A DNA stretch of 64,000 nucleotides from Bacteroidaceae bacterium (GTDB taxonomy: Bacteria > Bacteroidota > Bacteroidia > Bacteroidales > Bacteroidaceae): NCBI GenBank assembly GCA_017470425.1, contig JAFUYT010000017.1, forward strand, positions 1-64,000. Direction: 5' to 3'. The stretch's first letter is position 1. Each line of letters opens with the position of its first letter. Both the position numbers and the translations under genes were made by a program. The notes below the pieces were generated by a model. The model was not told the origin of the DNA. It did no database searches and worked only from the letters and a program-made list of their open reading frames with translations. Positions 6,917 through 14,063 of this stretch are shown one piece after another.

Positions 6917-7284
6917 CTATTCTGTGAACAATTGCTTCTTGAAATAATCGATGGCTTGCTTCAGAGGTGCTAAGTCATTCTTGATAATACTGAATACAGC
7001 ATCGGGGTCAACCTCGAAATAGTGATGGGCAATGATATCTCTAACTCCCATGACACCTTTCCAGTCAATGGACGGATAGGCCGGAAGAAGTTGTTTCTCT
7101 GTCAGTTTATCCAAAGTCTTACACTCTCTCCAAGGGCAATCAGTACCATGCAAGCAGCATCAAGTTTCTCCATACCAGATGGAGATTTGAGATAATCATC
7201 AACGCAATGAATATTCACGGAGCGCTCCTCTAACCGAGAAATAGCCAGATAAATATTTTATAGGGTCTCATAGACCATCTGCAT
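6917..7284 (-). pseudogene. HepT-type toxin gene broken by a stop codon and a frameshift
   Basis: Read from the ATG at 7284 (minus strand), the frame gives MQMVYETL and then a TAA at 7258-7260. Past it the same frame continues as typical HepT sequence (SGMEKLDAACMVLIALGES) to about 7120. There the homology jumps frame by one base, consistent with loss of one A in a short A run, and continues as KTLDKL...WKGVMGVRDIIAHHYF to 6917. The RNase motif R-x4-H-x-Y (RDIIAHHY) is still present in the 3' part. The antitoxin gene just upstream is intact. A 78-codon frame from 7153 could be read but would lack the N-terminal half of the domain. Confidence 0.85.
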
Positions 7285-7288
7285 CTGT

Positions 7289-7582
7289 TCAGTAGATTCT
7301 AACAGCATACTGCTGTATTTGTTGCTTAAAAACAGGATTCATGTGTTCTCTCATGCGCACTACGTCAACGTCGCAACCCAATAGCTCTTCAAGATACGCT
7401 TTGATTCCAGCTTGTTTAAACAGATTGGGCACCATCTCAACACAGACATCTACATCGCTACCCTCATGTTGTAAGCCTTTGGCAAGAGAACCGAAAAGCA
7501 TCATGGAATGAACGCCATAGTGCTCACCAAGATATTGGCGAGTGGAACGCAACTTTTCTATGGTCTGGATCTTGTCTAACAT
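7289..7582 (-). CDS. MNT antitoxin of the broken HepT module
   Basis: A 97-residue minimal nucleotidyltransferase with MLFGSLAKGLQHEGSDVDV, containing the GS loop and D-x-D pair, and a later CDVDVV acidic strand. It ends 4 bases before the start of the degraded toxin gene, so the two were translationally coupled. The promoter is the copied block at 7631-7660. The antitoxin frame is intact although the toxin is dead, which is the order of loss expected for a toxin-antitoxin pair. Confidence 0.86.
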   Translation of the reverse strand: MLDKIQTIEKLRSTRQYLGEHYGVHSMMLFGSLAKGLQHEGSDVDVCVEMVPNLFKQAGIKAYLEELLGCDVDVVRMREHMNPVFKQQIQQYAVRIY

Positions 7583-7630
7583 AGAATGCCTGTTATATAG
7601 AAGTCATAGACATCGTGCATAGGTTGCAAT

Positions 7631-7660
7631 CTCGCTACAAAGATACGTATGTTTGGGGAT
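7631..7660 (-). promoter_or_regulatory. Promoter repeat of MNT-HepT module 3
   Basis: The same 30 bp as 6701-6730, with the minus-strand -7 box TATCTTTG at 7638-7645, 56 bases ahead of the antitoxin ATG. Confidence 0.8.
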
Positions 7661-7711
7661 TCAGCAAAAGAAAAGGGATGATAATTTGCTTCAGGGCCAC
7701 AAAATCTTTGG

Positions 7712-8608
7712 TCAGGCGGGGATGAAGGTGGTGTGTGGTATTGTTTCGGGATGCTGTATGAGGTCTATGAGGATGTTTTCGCGCTCGCCATTGGCGATGA
7801 TGACGCGGATGCCAGAGGCCTGGATCTTGCTGGCGGTGGTGTATTTGGAGGTCATCCCGCCGCGGCCGTGAGCGCTCTTGCTGGGTTGGATGTACGTGGA
7901 GAGGTCGGTGCCGGGGGCTACGCTGCGGATGAGCTCGGACTGCGGATTGTCGGGGTGACCGGTAAAGATGCCGTCGATGTTGGAGAGGAGGATGAGGGTG
8001 TCGGCACCAATCATCTGTGCAATGAGACCGCTGAGCTCGTCGTTATCGGTGAACATCAGCTCCGTGACGCTGACGGTGTCGTTCTCATTGACGATGGGCA
8101 GCACGCCGTTCTCCAGCATCACCCGCATACAGGCACGCTGGTTCTCGAACTGCTCGCCCGGCTCGAAGTTCTCCTTCATCGTGAGCACTTGTCCCACGTG
8201 GATGTGGAACTCGCGGAAGAGGTCGTAGTAGAGGCCTATGAGCTTCACCTGTCCGAGGGCCGAGAAGAGCTGACGCTGTTCCACAGAGTCCAGCTCGTGC
8301 TCCACCTTCAGCTCATTGCGGCCGCAGGCCACGGCACCGCTGGAGACAAGGATCACCTCGTGGCCCTGCTGCCGCAGCCAGGCCACTTGATCCACGAGGG
8401 CAGACATGCGTGTCACGTCAAGCTTTCCGTCGGGGCGGGTCAGGACGTTGGAGCCGATTTTGATGACGAGACGGGATCCTCCAGCAGCAGACCCTCCCCC
8501 CTGCCCCTCCCTTGTAGGGTGGGGAGTAGTTTGTATTTGACTCGTTGGATTCTCTTTCATGTTGCCATATACGTGATTTAATGCGGTATCTTTTTCGTTT
8601 GTTCCCAA
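7712..8608 (-). CDS. proB: Glutamate 5-kinase
   Basis: Phosphorylates glutamate with ATP in the first step of proline synthesis. Amino-acid-kinase motifs are in order: VIKIGSNVL (about 48-56), LVSSGAVACG, the acidic NENDTVSV and TDNDELSGL, then GRGGMTSKYTTA near the C-terminus. At 298 residues it lacks the C-terminal PUA domain of the E. coli enzyme. The first 46 residues are not part of the kinase fold. Residues about 20-45 (NPTSQIQ...GQGGGSAAGGS) are encoded by a family 1 palindromic element, and the kinase proper starts right after it. The start is uncertain (ATG at 8608 or 8560). It follows proC by 26 bases and is the last gene of the run that starts at argD. Confidence 0.93.
   Translation of the reverse strand: MGTNEKDTALNHVYGNMKENPTSQIQTTPHPTREGQGGGSAAGGSRLVIKIGSNVLTRPDGKLDVTRMSALVDQVAWLRQQGHEVILVSSGAVACGRNELKVEHELDSVEQRQLFSALGQVKLIGLYYDLFREFHIHVGQVLTMKENFEPGEQFENQRACMRVMLENGVLPIVNENDTVSVTELMFTDNDELSGLIAQMIGADTLILLSNIDGIFTGHPDNPQSELIRSVAPGTDLSTYIQPSKSAHGRGGMTSKYTTASKIQASGIRVIIANGERENILIDLIQHPETIPHTTFIPA
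8491..8527 (-). repeat. Family 1 palindromic element inside proB
   Basis: GC-rich element (core ccctcccttgtaggg) translated in frame near the proB N-terminus. It is a near-perfect inverted copy of the element at 8624-8661. Confidence 0.85.
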
Positions 8609-8623
8609 ATCTTGAAAGGTAAT

Positions 8624-8661
8624 AACTCCCCGCCCTACAAGGGAGGGGCAGGGGGGAGGGT
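8624..8661 (+). repeat. Family 1 palindromic element at the proC 3' end
   Basis: Inverted partner of 8491-8527. The proC stop codon (8635-8637) and its last residues (TLPPAPPL) lie within it, so the element supplies the protein's C-terminus. Confidence 0.85.
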
Positions 8662-9417
8662 CTTTACCAGCCCCTGTATCACCGCATTCGTGAAGCCGGC
8701 TTCTTCCATCGCGTTGAGGCCACGGATGGTGAGGCCGCCGGGGGTGGTGACTTTGTCGATTTCGGCTTCGGCGTGGGCACCGTCATGGTTCAGCAGGGCG
8801 GCTGCGCCGCGGATCGTCTGGGCCACGATGGCTTGCGCCTCCGACGCGCGGAAGCCGAGCTGTACGCCACCCTCGGTGGCGGCACGGACATAGCGCAGCG
8901 CATAGGCGATGCCGCAGGAGGCGAGCGCCGTGCCGGCGGCGAGGTGAGCCTCGTCGGTGACCATCGTCTGTCCCATCGTGTCGAACAGCGCTTTCACCTG
9001 TTGTGTCGTCTCTTCGGTGGCGCGTACGGGCACGAGGAACGTCATGGATGCCCCCAGGGCAATCGCCGTGTTCGGGATGGCCGTGAGGATCTGTGAACCC
9101 TCGCCCGCCCACTGGCAGAGCTGTTCGCCCTTGGTGGCGGCGGCGACGGAGACGATGGTCTTCCTGCTGCAATCGACGTTGCTGACCAACTCGCCCAGGA
9201 CATTCTCAACGAGCCACGGCTTCACGGCGATGATGACGAGGTCGGCGGTGGCAGCCGCCACGCAGTTGTCTGTGGTCACGCTGGCACCCAGTTGCGCGAA
9301 GTGCTCCAGTTTACCTTCCGAACGGTTGCTGACGCTCACGGTGTGTCCGCCTGCCTGCAGAAGGGCTTCGGCGATGGCGCCGCCCATATTGCCGGCGCCG
9401 ATGATAGCTATCTTCAT
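8635..9417 (-). CDS. proC: Pyrroline-5-carboxylate reductase
   Basis: Reduces pyrroline-5-carboxylate to proline with NAD(P)H. The Rossmann motif IGAGNMGGAIAEALL opens the protein. VIIAVKPW and the C-terminal family signature DKVTTPGGLTIRGL (about 228-241) are present. Length is 260 residues, close to the family norm, but the final residues TLPPAPPL come from a family 1 repeat. The same thing happens to argD (TLPTPSL). The start overlaps the stop of the acyl-CoA synthetase gene by 4 bases, so it is translationally coupled. Confidence 0.95.
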   Translation of the reverse strand: MKIAIIGAGNMGGAIAEALLQAGGHTVSVSNRSEGKLEHFAQLGASVTTDNCVAAATADLVIIAVKPWLVENVLGELVSNVDCSRKTIVSVAAATKGEQLCQWAGEGSQILTAIPNTAIALGASMTFLVPVRATEETTQQVKALFDTMGQTMVTDEAHLAAGTALASCGIAYALRYVRAATEGGVQLGFRASEAQAIVAQTIRGAAALLNHDGAHAEAEIDKVTTPGGLTIRGLNAMEEAGFTNAVIQGLVKTLPPAPPL

Positions 9418-11204
9418 TTCTTATTATCTTTATTTCGGATCTCCACCCTGCGAATCTTTCCGCTGATGGTCTTGGGCAGTTCATCGACGAACTCGATGAT
9501 GCGGGGGTATTTGTAGGGCGCTGTCTCGCGCTTGACGTGCTGCTGCAGTTCCTTGATGAGCTCGTCGCCGGCTTTCTCCTTCCATTCCTTACCCAGTACG
9601 ACGGTGGCTTTCACGACCATACCCCGGATGTCGTCGGGGACGCCGGTGATGGCACATTCCACGACGGCGGGATGCGTCATCAGTGCGCTCTCCACCTCGA
9701 AGGGGCCGATGCGGTAGCCGCTGGACTTGATGACATCGTCGGTGCGGCCCTCAAACCAGTAGTAGCCGTCCTCGTCGCGCCACGCCACGTCGCCCGTGTG
9801 GTAGATGCCGTCGTGCCATGCTTGGCGTGTCAGTTCCGGGTCGCGGTAGTATTCCTTGAAGAGGCCGAGGGGACGGGTTACAGCCCCCCGTGGCCCCCCG
9901 GCGGGGGGCGTTACATCGCCGCTTTGTTTATCCCCCACCGGGGGATTATAGGGGGCTCTTATTACGATTTCCCCCTTTTCACCGTCCTCGCAGGGCGTGC
10001 CGTCGGGTTTCAGGAGGTCGATCTGATACTGGCCGTTGGGCTTGCCCATGCTTCCCGGTTTGGGCTCCATCCAGGGGAACGTGCCGAGGGTCATGGTGGT
10101 CTCTGTCTGCCCGAAGCCCTCCATGAGGCGGATGCCCGTCTGCTCGTAGAACTTCTGATAGACGGCGGGGTTCAGCGCCTCGCCGGCGGTGCAGCAGTAG
10201 CGCAGGGCGCTGAGGTCGTACTGCGTGAGGTCTTCGCGGATCATGAAGCGGTAGATGGTGGGCGGCGCGCAGAAACTCGTGACGTGGTACTTCTCCATCT
10301 GGCGCAGCAGGCGGTCGGCATTGAACTGCTCGTGGTCATAGACGAAGACGGTGGCACCGGCGAACCATTGTCCGTAGAACTTACCCCATACGGCTTTGCC
10401 CCAGCCCGTGTCGGCGACGGTCAGGTGCAGGGAGTCCTCGGAGAGGTTATGCCAGAAGACGCCTGTCGTCAGGTGTCCCATGGCGTAGAGGAAGTCGTGA
10501 GCTACCATTTTCGGCTCGCCCGACGTGCCGCTGGTGAAGTACATCAGCATCGTGTCGTCGTTGGAGTGGAAGCCCGCCCCCTTCCCCTCCCTGGGGAGGG
10601 GCGACAAATTCGACGGCATGGGAGCAGAGCCACCCAGACAAGAGGGTATCTCCTTCGACGTCAGCCATAAGAAGCCATCCTCTGAATGACCTGTCTGGTC
10701 TCCCCCTTCTCCTATTTCCACCACTAACTTCAATGTCGGGCTCTCGGGCAGCGCCTCGCGGATCTGGCCTGTAACGTAAGGGTCATCTACGCAGATGATG
10801 GCTTTCACGCTCGCGCGTGTGTTCCTATATATAATGTCATGTTTCGTGAGCATGTGCGTGGCGGGGATGACCACAGCGGCGAGCTTGTGCAGGGCCAGCA
10901 TGGTGATCCACCACTCGTAGCGGCGCTTGAGGATCAGCATCACGGGGTCTCCCTTGCCGATGCCGAGACTCTGGAGATAGGCGGCGGCCTGGTCGCTCTC
11001 CTGCTTCAGCTGCCCGAAGGTGGCGCGGCGCTCCACGCCTTCGTCGTTGGTCCAGAGCAGTGCCAGCTTATCGGGCGCCTCCTCGGCCCATGCGTCCATC
11101 ACGTCGTAGGCGAAGTTGAAGTGCTCGGGGATGATGAACTCCAGATGTTCGTTGAAGTCCTCTGTCGATGTGAATTGTGTTTGCTTGAGAAATCGTTCTA
11201 TCAT
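9414..11204 (-). CDS. AMP-forming acyl-CoA synthetase carrying two in-frame repeat insertions
   Basis: An adenylate-forming enzyme that activates a carboxylic acid with ATP and joins it to CoA. Core motifs are YFTSGTSGEPKMVAHD (ATP loop), YHTGDVAWRDEDGYYWFEGR, DDVIKSSGYRIGP, and the C-terminal PKTISGKIRR with the catalytic Lys. It resembles the medium-chain / acetyl-CoA synthetase group; the substrate is not evident. Length is 596 residues, longer than usual because of two insertions: a family 1 element at about residue 201-211 (LSPLPREGKGAGF), and a family 2 element at about 416-441 (NPPVGDK...TPPAGGPRG). Both lie in loops between conserved motifs. Order on the strand is XRE-cupin, this gene, proC. 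Confidence 0.9.
   Translation of the reverse strand: MIERFLKQTQFTSTEDFNEHLEFIIPEHFNFAYDVMDAWAEEAPDKLALLWTNDEGVERRATFGQLKQESDQAAAYLQSLGIGKGDPVMLILKRRYEWWITMLALHKLAAVVIPATHMLTKHDIIYRNTRASVKAIICVDDPYVTGQIREALPESPTLKLVVEIGEGGDQTGHSEDGFLWLTSKEIPSCLGGSAPMPSNLSPLPREGKGAGFHSNDDTMLMYFTSGTSGEPKMVAHDFLYAMGHLTTGVFWHNLSEDSLHLTVADTGWGKAVWGKFYGQWFAGATVFVYDHEQFNADRLLRQMEKYHVTSFCAPPTIYRFMIREDLTQYDLSALRYCCTAGEALNPAVYQKFYEQTGIRLMEGFGQTETTMTLGTFPWMEPKPGSMGKPNGQYQIDLLKPDGTPCEDGEKGEIVIRAPYNPPVGDKQSGDVTPPAGGPRGAVTRPLGLFKEYYRDPELTRQAWHDGIYHTGDVAWRDEDGYYWFEGRTDDVIKSSGYRIGPFEVESALMTHPAVVECAITGVPDDIRGMVVKATVVLGKEWKEKAGDELIKELQQHVKRETAPYKYPRIIEFVDELPKTISGKIRRVEIRNKDNKK
9881..9957 (-). repeat. Family 2 composite element inside acyl-CoA synthetase
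   Basis: Two GC palindromes, ggccccccggcggggggc-like and tcccccaccgggggat, with a short spacer. The same two-part layout occurs in GH51 (37098-37250) and GH78 (61321-61392). Confidence 0.8.
10571..10602 (-). repeat. Family 1 palindromic element inside acyl-CoA synthetase
   Basis: Core cccctccctggggagggg, translated in frame as PLPREGKGAGF just before the ATP-loop motif. Confidence 0.8.
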
Positions 11205-11210
11205 AATGAG

Positions 11211-11246
11211 AGCCCACCCCTAACCCCTCCCTGAGGAGGGGCACTC
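11211..11246. repeat. Family 1 palindromic element upstream of acyl-CoA synthetase
   Basis: agcccaccc...ggggcactct element in the 79-bp gap between the XRE-cupin gene and the synthetase start, 7 bases ahead of the ATG. Confidence 0.8.
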
Positions 11247-11283
11247 TTTGTGGATCCGGAGTATGTTCGCATGCTTCAGAAAA

Positions 11284-11904
11284 TTAAAAAATGATGGCGA
11301 AGAATTTGACGTTGTGGTTGTTCAGTGCGCGCATCCCGTGGGGCTGTGTGGCGTCGAAGTAGATGCTGTCGCCCTCGTTGAGTACCAGGGTTTTCTGCCC
11401 GATGGTCAGCTCCATCGTTCCCTCGAGCACCATGTTGAACTCCTGTCCGGGGTGTGAGTTGCTCTCGCGGGGGGTGTCCTCGGGCTTCGGTTCCACGGTG
11501 ACGATGAAGGGATCCGCCTTGCGGCCGCGGAAGCCGCTGGCCAGGCTCTCGTAGTTGTAAGCCTTGCGGCGCTCCACGTGCAGACCCTGTCCCTTGCGGG
11601 TGAGGAAGTAGGAACTCATGTGGGGCTCCTCACCGAAGAGCAGCACGTTCAGCTCGACGCCATATTCCTTGGCAATCTTCTGGAGATTGGCCACGGAGAG
11701 CTCGCCCTCGCCGCTCTCCATCTGGAGGTAGTGCTCGAGGGTGATGCCGCAGAGGTCTGCCACCTCCTGTGCTTCGATGTCCAGCACATCGCGCAAGCCG
11801 CGCAGGCGCTCGCCGATTTGTATGAGGGCAGAGGCGGACTCGGACTCTCCCCCTGCCCTCCCTGTCAGGGAGGGAGCAGAATGTATTTGACTGGTTGGAT
11901 TCAT
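11284..11904 (-). CDS. XRE-cupin transcription regulator
   Basis: A 206-residue protein with an N-terminal Cro/C1-type helix-turn-helix (about residues 31-85: LRGLRDVLDIEAQEVADLCG, then ITLEHYLQMESGE) and a C-terminal cupin barrel (about 130-206, with GQEFNMVLEGTMEL and GDSIYFDATQPHGMRAL). Such proteins sense small molecules and commonly control neighbouring metabolic genes. Here it sits directly ahead of the acyl-CoA synthetase, which may be its target. The first 25 residues (MNPTSQIHSAPSLTGRAGGE) derive from a family 1 element and its flank. The native start was probably nearer the helix-turn-helix. Confidence 0.9.
   Translation of the reverse strand: MNPTSQIHSAPSLTGRAGGESESASALIQIGERLRGLRDVLDIEAQEVADLCGITLEHYLQMESGEGELSVANLQKIAKEYGVELNVLLFGEEPHMSSYFLTRKGQGLHVERRKAYNYESLASGFRGRKADPFIVTVEPKPEDTPRESNSHPGQEFNMVLEGTMELTIGQKTLVLNEGDSIYFDATQPHGMRALNNHNVKFFAIIF
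11844..11878 (-). repeat. Family 1 palindromic element at the XRE-cupin 5' end
   Basis: Core ccctccctgtcagggaggg. Inverted partner of 11961-11995. Its flank gtatttgactsgttggatt also follows the proB copy. Confidence 0.85.
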
Positions 11905-11960
11905 AAGAATATTCTATTATAAAAATGATCAATCTCAATGACTATTCGTGAGAGGTAATT

Positions 11961-11995
11961 GCTCCCTCCCTTATAGGGAGGGCGTGGGGAGAGTC
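11961..11995 (+). repeat. Family 1 palindromic element at the argD 3' end
   Basis: Core ccctcccttatagggaggg. It contains the argD stop codon and last residues. With 11844-11878 it forms an inverted pair around the intergenic region, as at proC/proB. Confidence 0.85.
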
Positions 11996-13113
11996 TTCCT
12001 CAATCTTTCCACAAATTCTTCAGCCTCTTCCATGCTCAGACAGAGCGGCGGCAGCAGGCGCAGCACATTGGTGCCGGCACAGCCGGTGAAGACGTGCTTG
12101 TCGAAGAGGAGGCGCTGGCGCACTTCCTTGTACGGCTCGTTGAGCTCGATGCCTATCATCAGGCCACGGCCACGGATCTCTTTTATCCTTTCGTTGCCTA
12201 AATTCTTGATTTCCGAGAGCAGGAACTCTCCTATCTTCCTCGCGTTCTCTATCAGTCCTTCGCCCTCGATGACATCCAGCACGGCCAACGCTGCCGCGCA
12301 GGCCAGGTGGTTGCCGCCGAAGGTGGTGCCGAGCTGGCCATAGACGGCTTCGAACTTCGGAGAGATGAGGACGGCGCCCATCGGGAAGCCGTTGGCGATG
12401 CCCTTGGCCACGGTGATGATGTCGGGGGCCACCTCCAGCCACTGGTGGGCGAAGAACTTGCCCGAACGACCGTAGCCGCACTGGATCTCGTCGCAGATGA
12501 GCACGGTGCCCGTCTCGTCGCAGGCCTGGCGCAGGCCCTGCATGAACTCGGCGGTGGCCAGCTGGATGCCGCCCACACCCTGGATGCACTCGATGATGCA
12601 GGCTGCTACATCGCCCTTCGCCAGCTCCGCTTTCCAGGCTTCCAGATCGTTGAGGGGCAGGAAGGTCGTGTGGCCGTTGGCATTGATGGGTGCGATGATC
12701 TTCGGGTTGTTCGTGACCTCCACAGCAAGGCTCGTGCGGCCGTGAAAGGCCTTCTGTGCGGACAGCACACGTGTGCGCCCTGTGTGGAACGATGCCAGCT
12801 TCAGGGCGTTCTCGTTGGCCTCGGCGCCGCTGTTGATGAGGAACAGACGGTAGTCCTCGTAGCCGCAGGCCTTGCCTAAGCGCCCGGCGAGCTGCTGCTG
12901 CAAGGTGTTCACCACGGAGTTGCTGTAGAAACCGAGCTGGCCGACCTGGCGGCTGATGGCTTCTATGTAGTGCGGGTGGGCGTGGCCGATGCTGATGACA
13001 GCGTGGCCGCCATAGAGATCCAGATACTCGGTGCCCTTGTCGTCCCATACGTGGCAACCTTTACCGCGCACGATGTTGACAGGGAATAAGGGATAGACGT
13101 CGAAGAGGGTCAT
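11971..13113 (-). CDS. argD: Acetyl/succinyl-ornithine aminotransferase
   Basis: A PLP-dependent class III aminotransferase that makes the N-acylornithine of arginine synthesis. The PLP-binding Lys237 lies in TVAKGIANGFPMG. The cofactor-contacting LICDEIQCGYGRSGKFF and NSGAEANENALK are present. Length is 380 residues. In Bacteroides fragilis the pathway runs through succinylated intermediates, so the true substrate may be N-succinylornithine; the sequence does not decide. The last residues TLPTPSL are encoded by a family 1 element. A minus-strand -7 box lies at 13190-13197, so argD heads its own transcript (argD to proB). Confidence 0.94.
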   Translation of the reverse strand: MTLFDVYPLFPVNIVRGKGCHVWDDKGTEYLDLYGGHAVISIGHAHPHYIEAISRQVGQLGFYSNSVVNTLQQQLAGRLGKACGYEDYRLFLINSGAEANENALKLASFHTGRTRVLSAQKAFHGRTSLAVEVTNNPKIIAPINANGHTTFLPLNDLEAWKAELAKGDVAACIIECIQGVGGIQLATAEFMQGLRQACDETGTVLICDEIQCGYGRSGKFFAHQWLEVAPDIITVAKGIANGFPMGAVLISPKFEAVYGQLGTTFGGNHLACAAALAVLDVIEGEGLIENARKIGEFLLSEIKNLGNERIKEIRGRGLMIGIELNEPYKEVRQRLLFDKHVFTGCAGTNVLRLLPPLCLSMEEAEEFVERLRKTLPTPSL

Positions 13114-13189
13114 TATGAGTTACTATTTGACGATTTACTATTTACGATTATGATTCGTTGGGTGTTTCATTGTTCGTGTGAAAACGCTG

Positions 13190-13197
13190 CAAAGGTA
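13190..13197 (-). promoter_or_regulatory. -7 box of the argD-proB transcript
   Basis: TACCTTTG on the minus strand, 77 bases ahead of the argD ATG. The leader has two near-copies of actattt-acgatt just before the gene. Confidence 0.65.
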
Positions 13198-13262
13198 CAG
13201 CAAATATCTGAGATGACGTTGCTTAATGTCAGTAAATCCTATGAAACGGAAGATTTTTGCTA

Positions 13263-14063
13263 TCAGAAGACGATGTTGCAGGTCAGTCCTGCGGCATGAC
13301 CCTCGATTTCGTAGAAGGGTGCTGCCACGATGATCGGTGCGTCGCCGCTCTTGCCGTGCTTGCCTGCGATGTCGGATTCCGCGGGCGTGTCATCAATCTT
13401 AAACCATCGTTTCCAGACGGGTAGCATCCAGTAACCGGCATTGGCGCAGAGGATGCCGACGCCGGCACCCGCCAGCACATCGCCCACCCAGTGCCGTTTG
13501 TTATAGACGCGCATGAAGGCCACGCCCGTCGCCACGGCGTAGGCCGCACTACCGTAGCCCCAGCCATATTCGATGCGCATCAGCTCCGCGCCTGTGAAGG
13601 CGGTGGCGGTGTGCCCCGAGAAGAAAGAGTTGCGCGCCTCGGAGTCGGGGCGTTGTTCGCGGACGGTGTATTTCACGGTGTTGGTGACGGCCGCCATAAA
13701 AGCGTGAGCCGTCGCCGAGGCGATGACGCGGTCACGGAAGTTATGTCTGCTCTTGACGCCCGGGATGAAGCCTAAGAACGGGTGCACGGCCGTAGGGGCA
13801 TATTGCAGGTACTCATCGGCAGAGGTCTTGTGGTAGTTGGGATTCATGTCGTAGCGAGCGCGTTTTTCGAGCCAATCCACCGGGCTTTTGTCGCATAATC
13901 CCCACGCCCCGGCAGTGATGAGCACGGCGGGTGCAATGAGCTGCGTCGGCTGGAAATAGGGATTCTTGCGCCCGCTCTGTGGGGTGACGCTCGTGGAGTC
14001 CTCCTGCGCGTGGAGCGGTAGGAGACCGATGCAGAGGCCGATGGTCAATAGGAGCTGTTTCAT
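13263..14063 (-). CDS. PAP2-family phosphatase, exported
   Basis: A lipid-phosphate-phosphatase-type protein. All three PAP2 motifs are present: K-x6-RP in KYTVREQRP, the central SGH in SFFSGHTATAF, and R-x5-H-x3-D in RVYNKRHWVGDV. A signal peptide (MKQLLLTIGLCIGLLPLHAQ) precedes a Gln/Pro-rich stretch, so the active site faces the periplasm. Length is 266 residues. It probably dephosphorylates a lipid carrier, lipid A or a phospholipid. The start overlaps the upstream outer-membrane gene's stop by 4 bases. The three genes 17470-13263 form an envelope cassette inside the arginine cluster. Confidence 0.88.
   Translation of the reverse strand: MKQLLLTIGLCIGLLPLHAQEDSTSVTPQSGRKNPYFQPTQLIAPAVLITAGAWGLCDKSPVDWLEKRARYDMNPNYHKTSADEYLQYAPTAVHPFLGFIPGVKSRHNFRDRVIASATAHAFMAAVTNTVKYTVREQRPDSEARNSFFSGHTATAFTGAELMRIEYGWGYGSAAYAVATGVAFMRVYNKRHWVGDVLAGAGVGILCANAGYWMLPVWKRWFKIDDTPAESDIAGKHGKSGDAPIIVAAPFYEIEGHAAGLTCNIVF

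Noticed and set aside
7733-8581. Long plus-strand open frame (282 codons) opposite proB
   Set aside because: It is the antisense shadow of proB in GC-rich DNA. It has no promoter, signal or family motif, while the minus strand has all kinase motifs.
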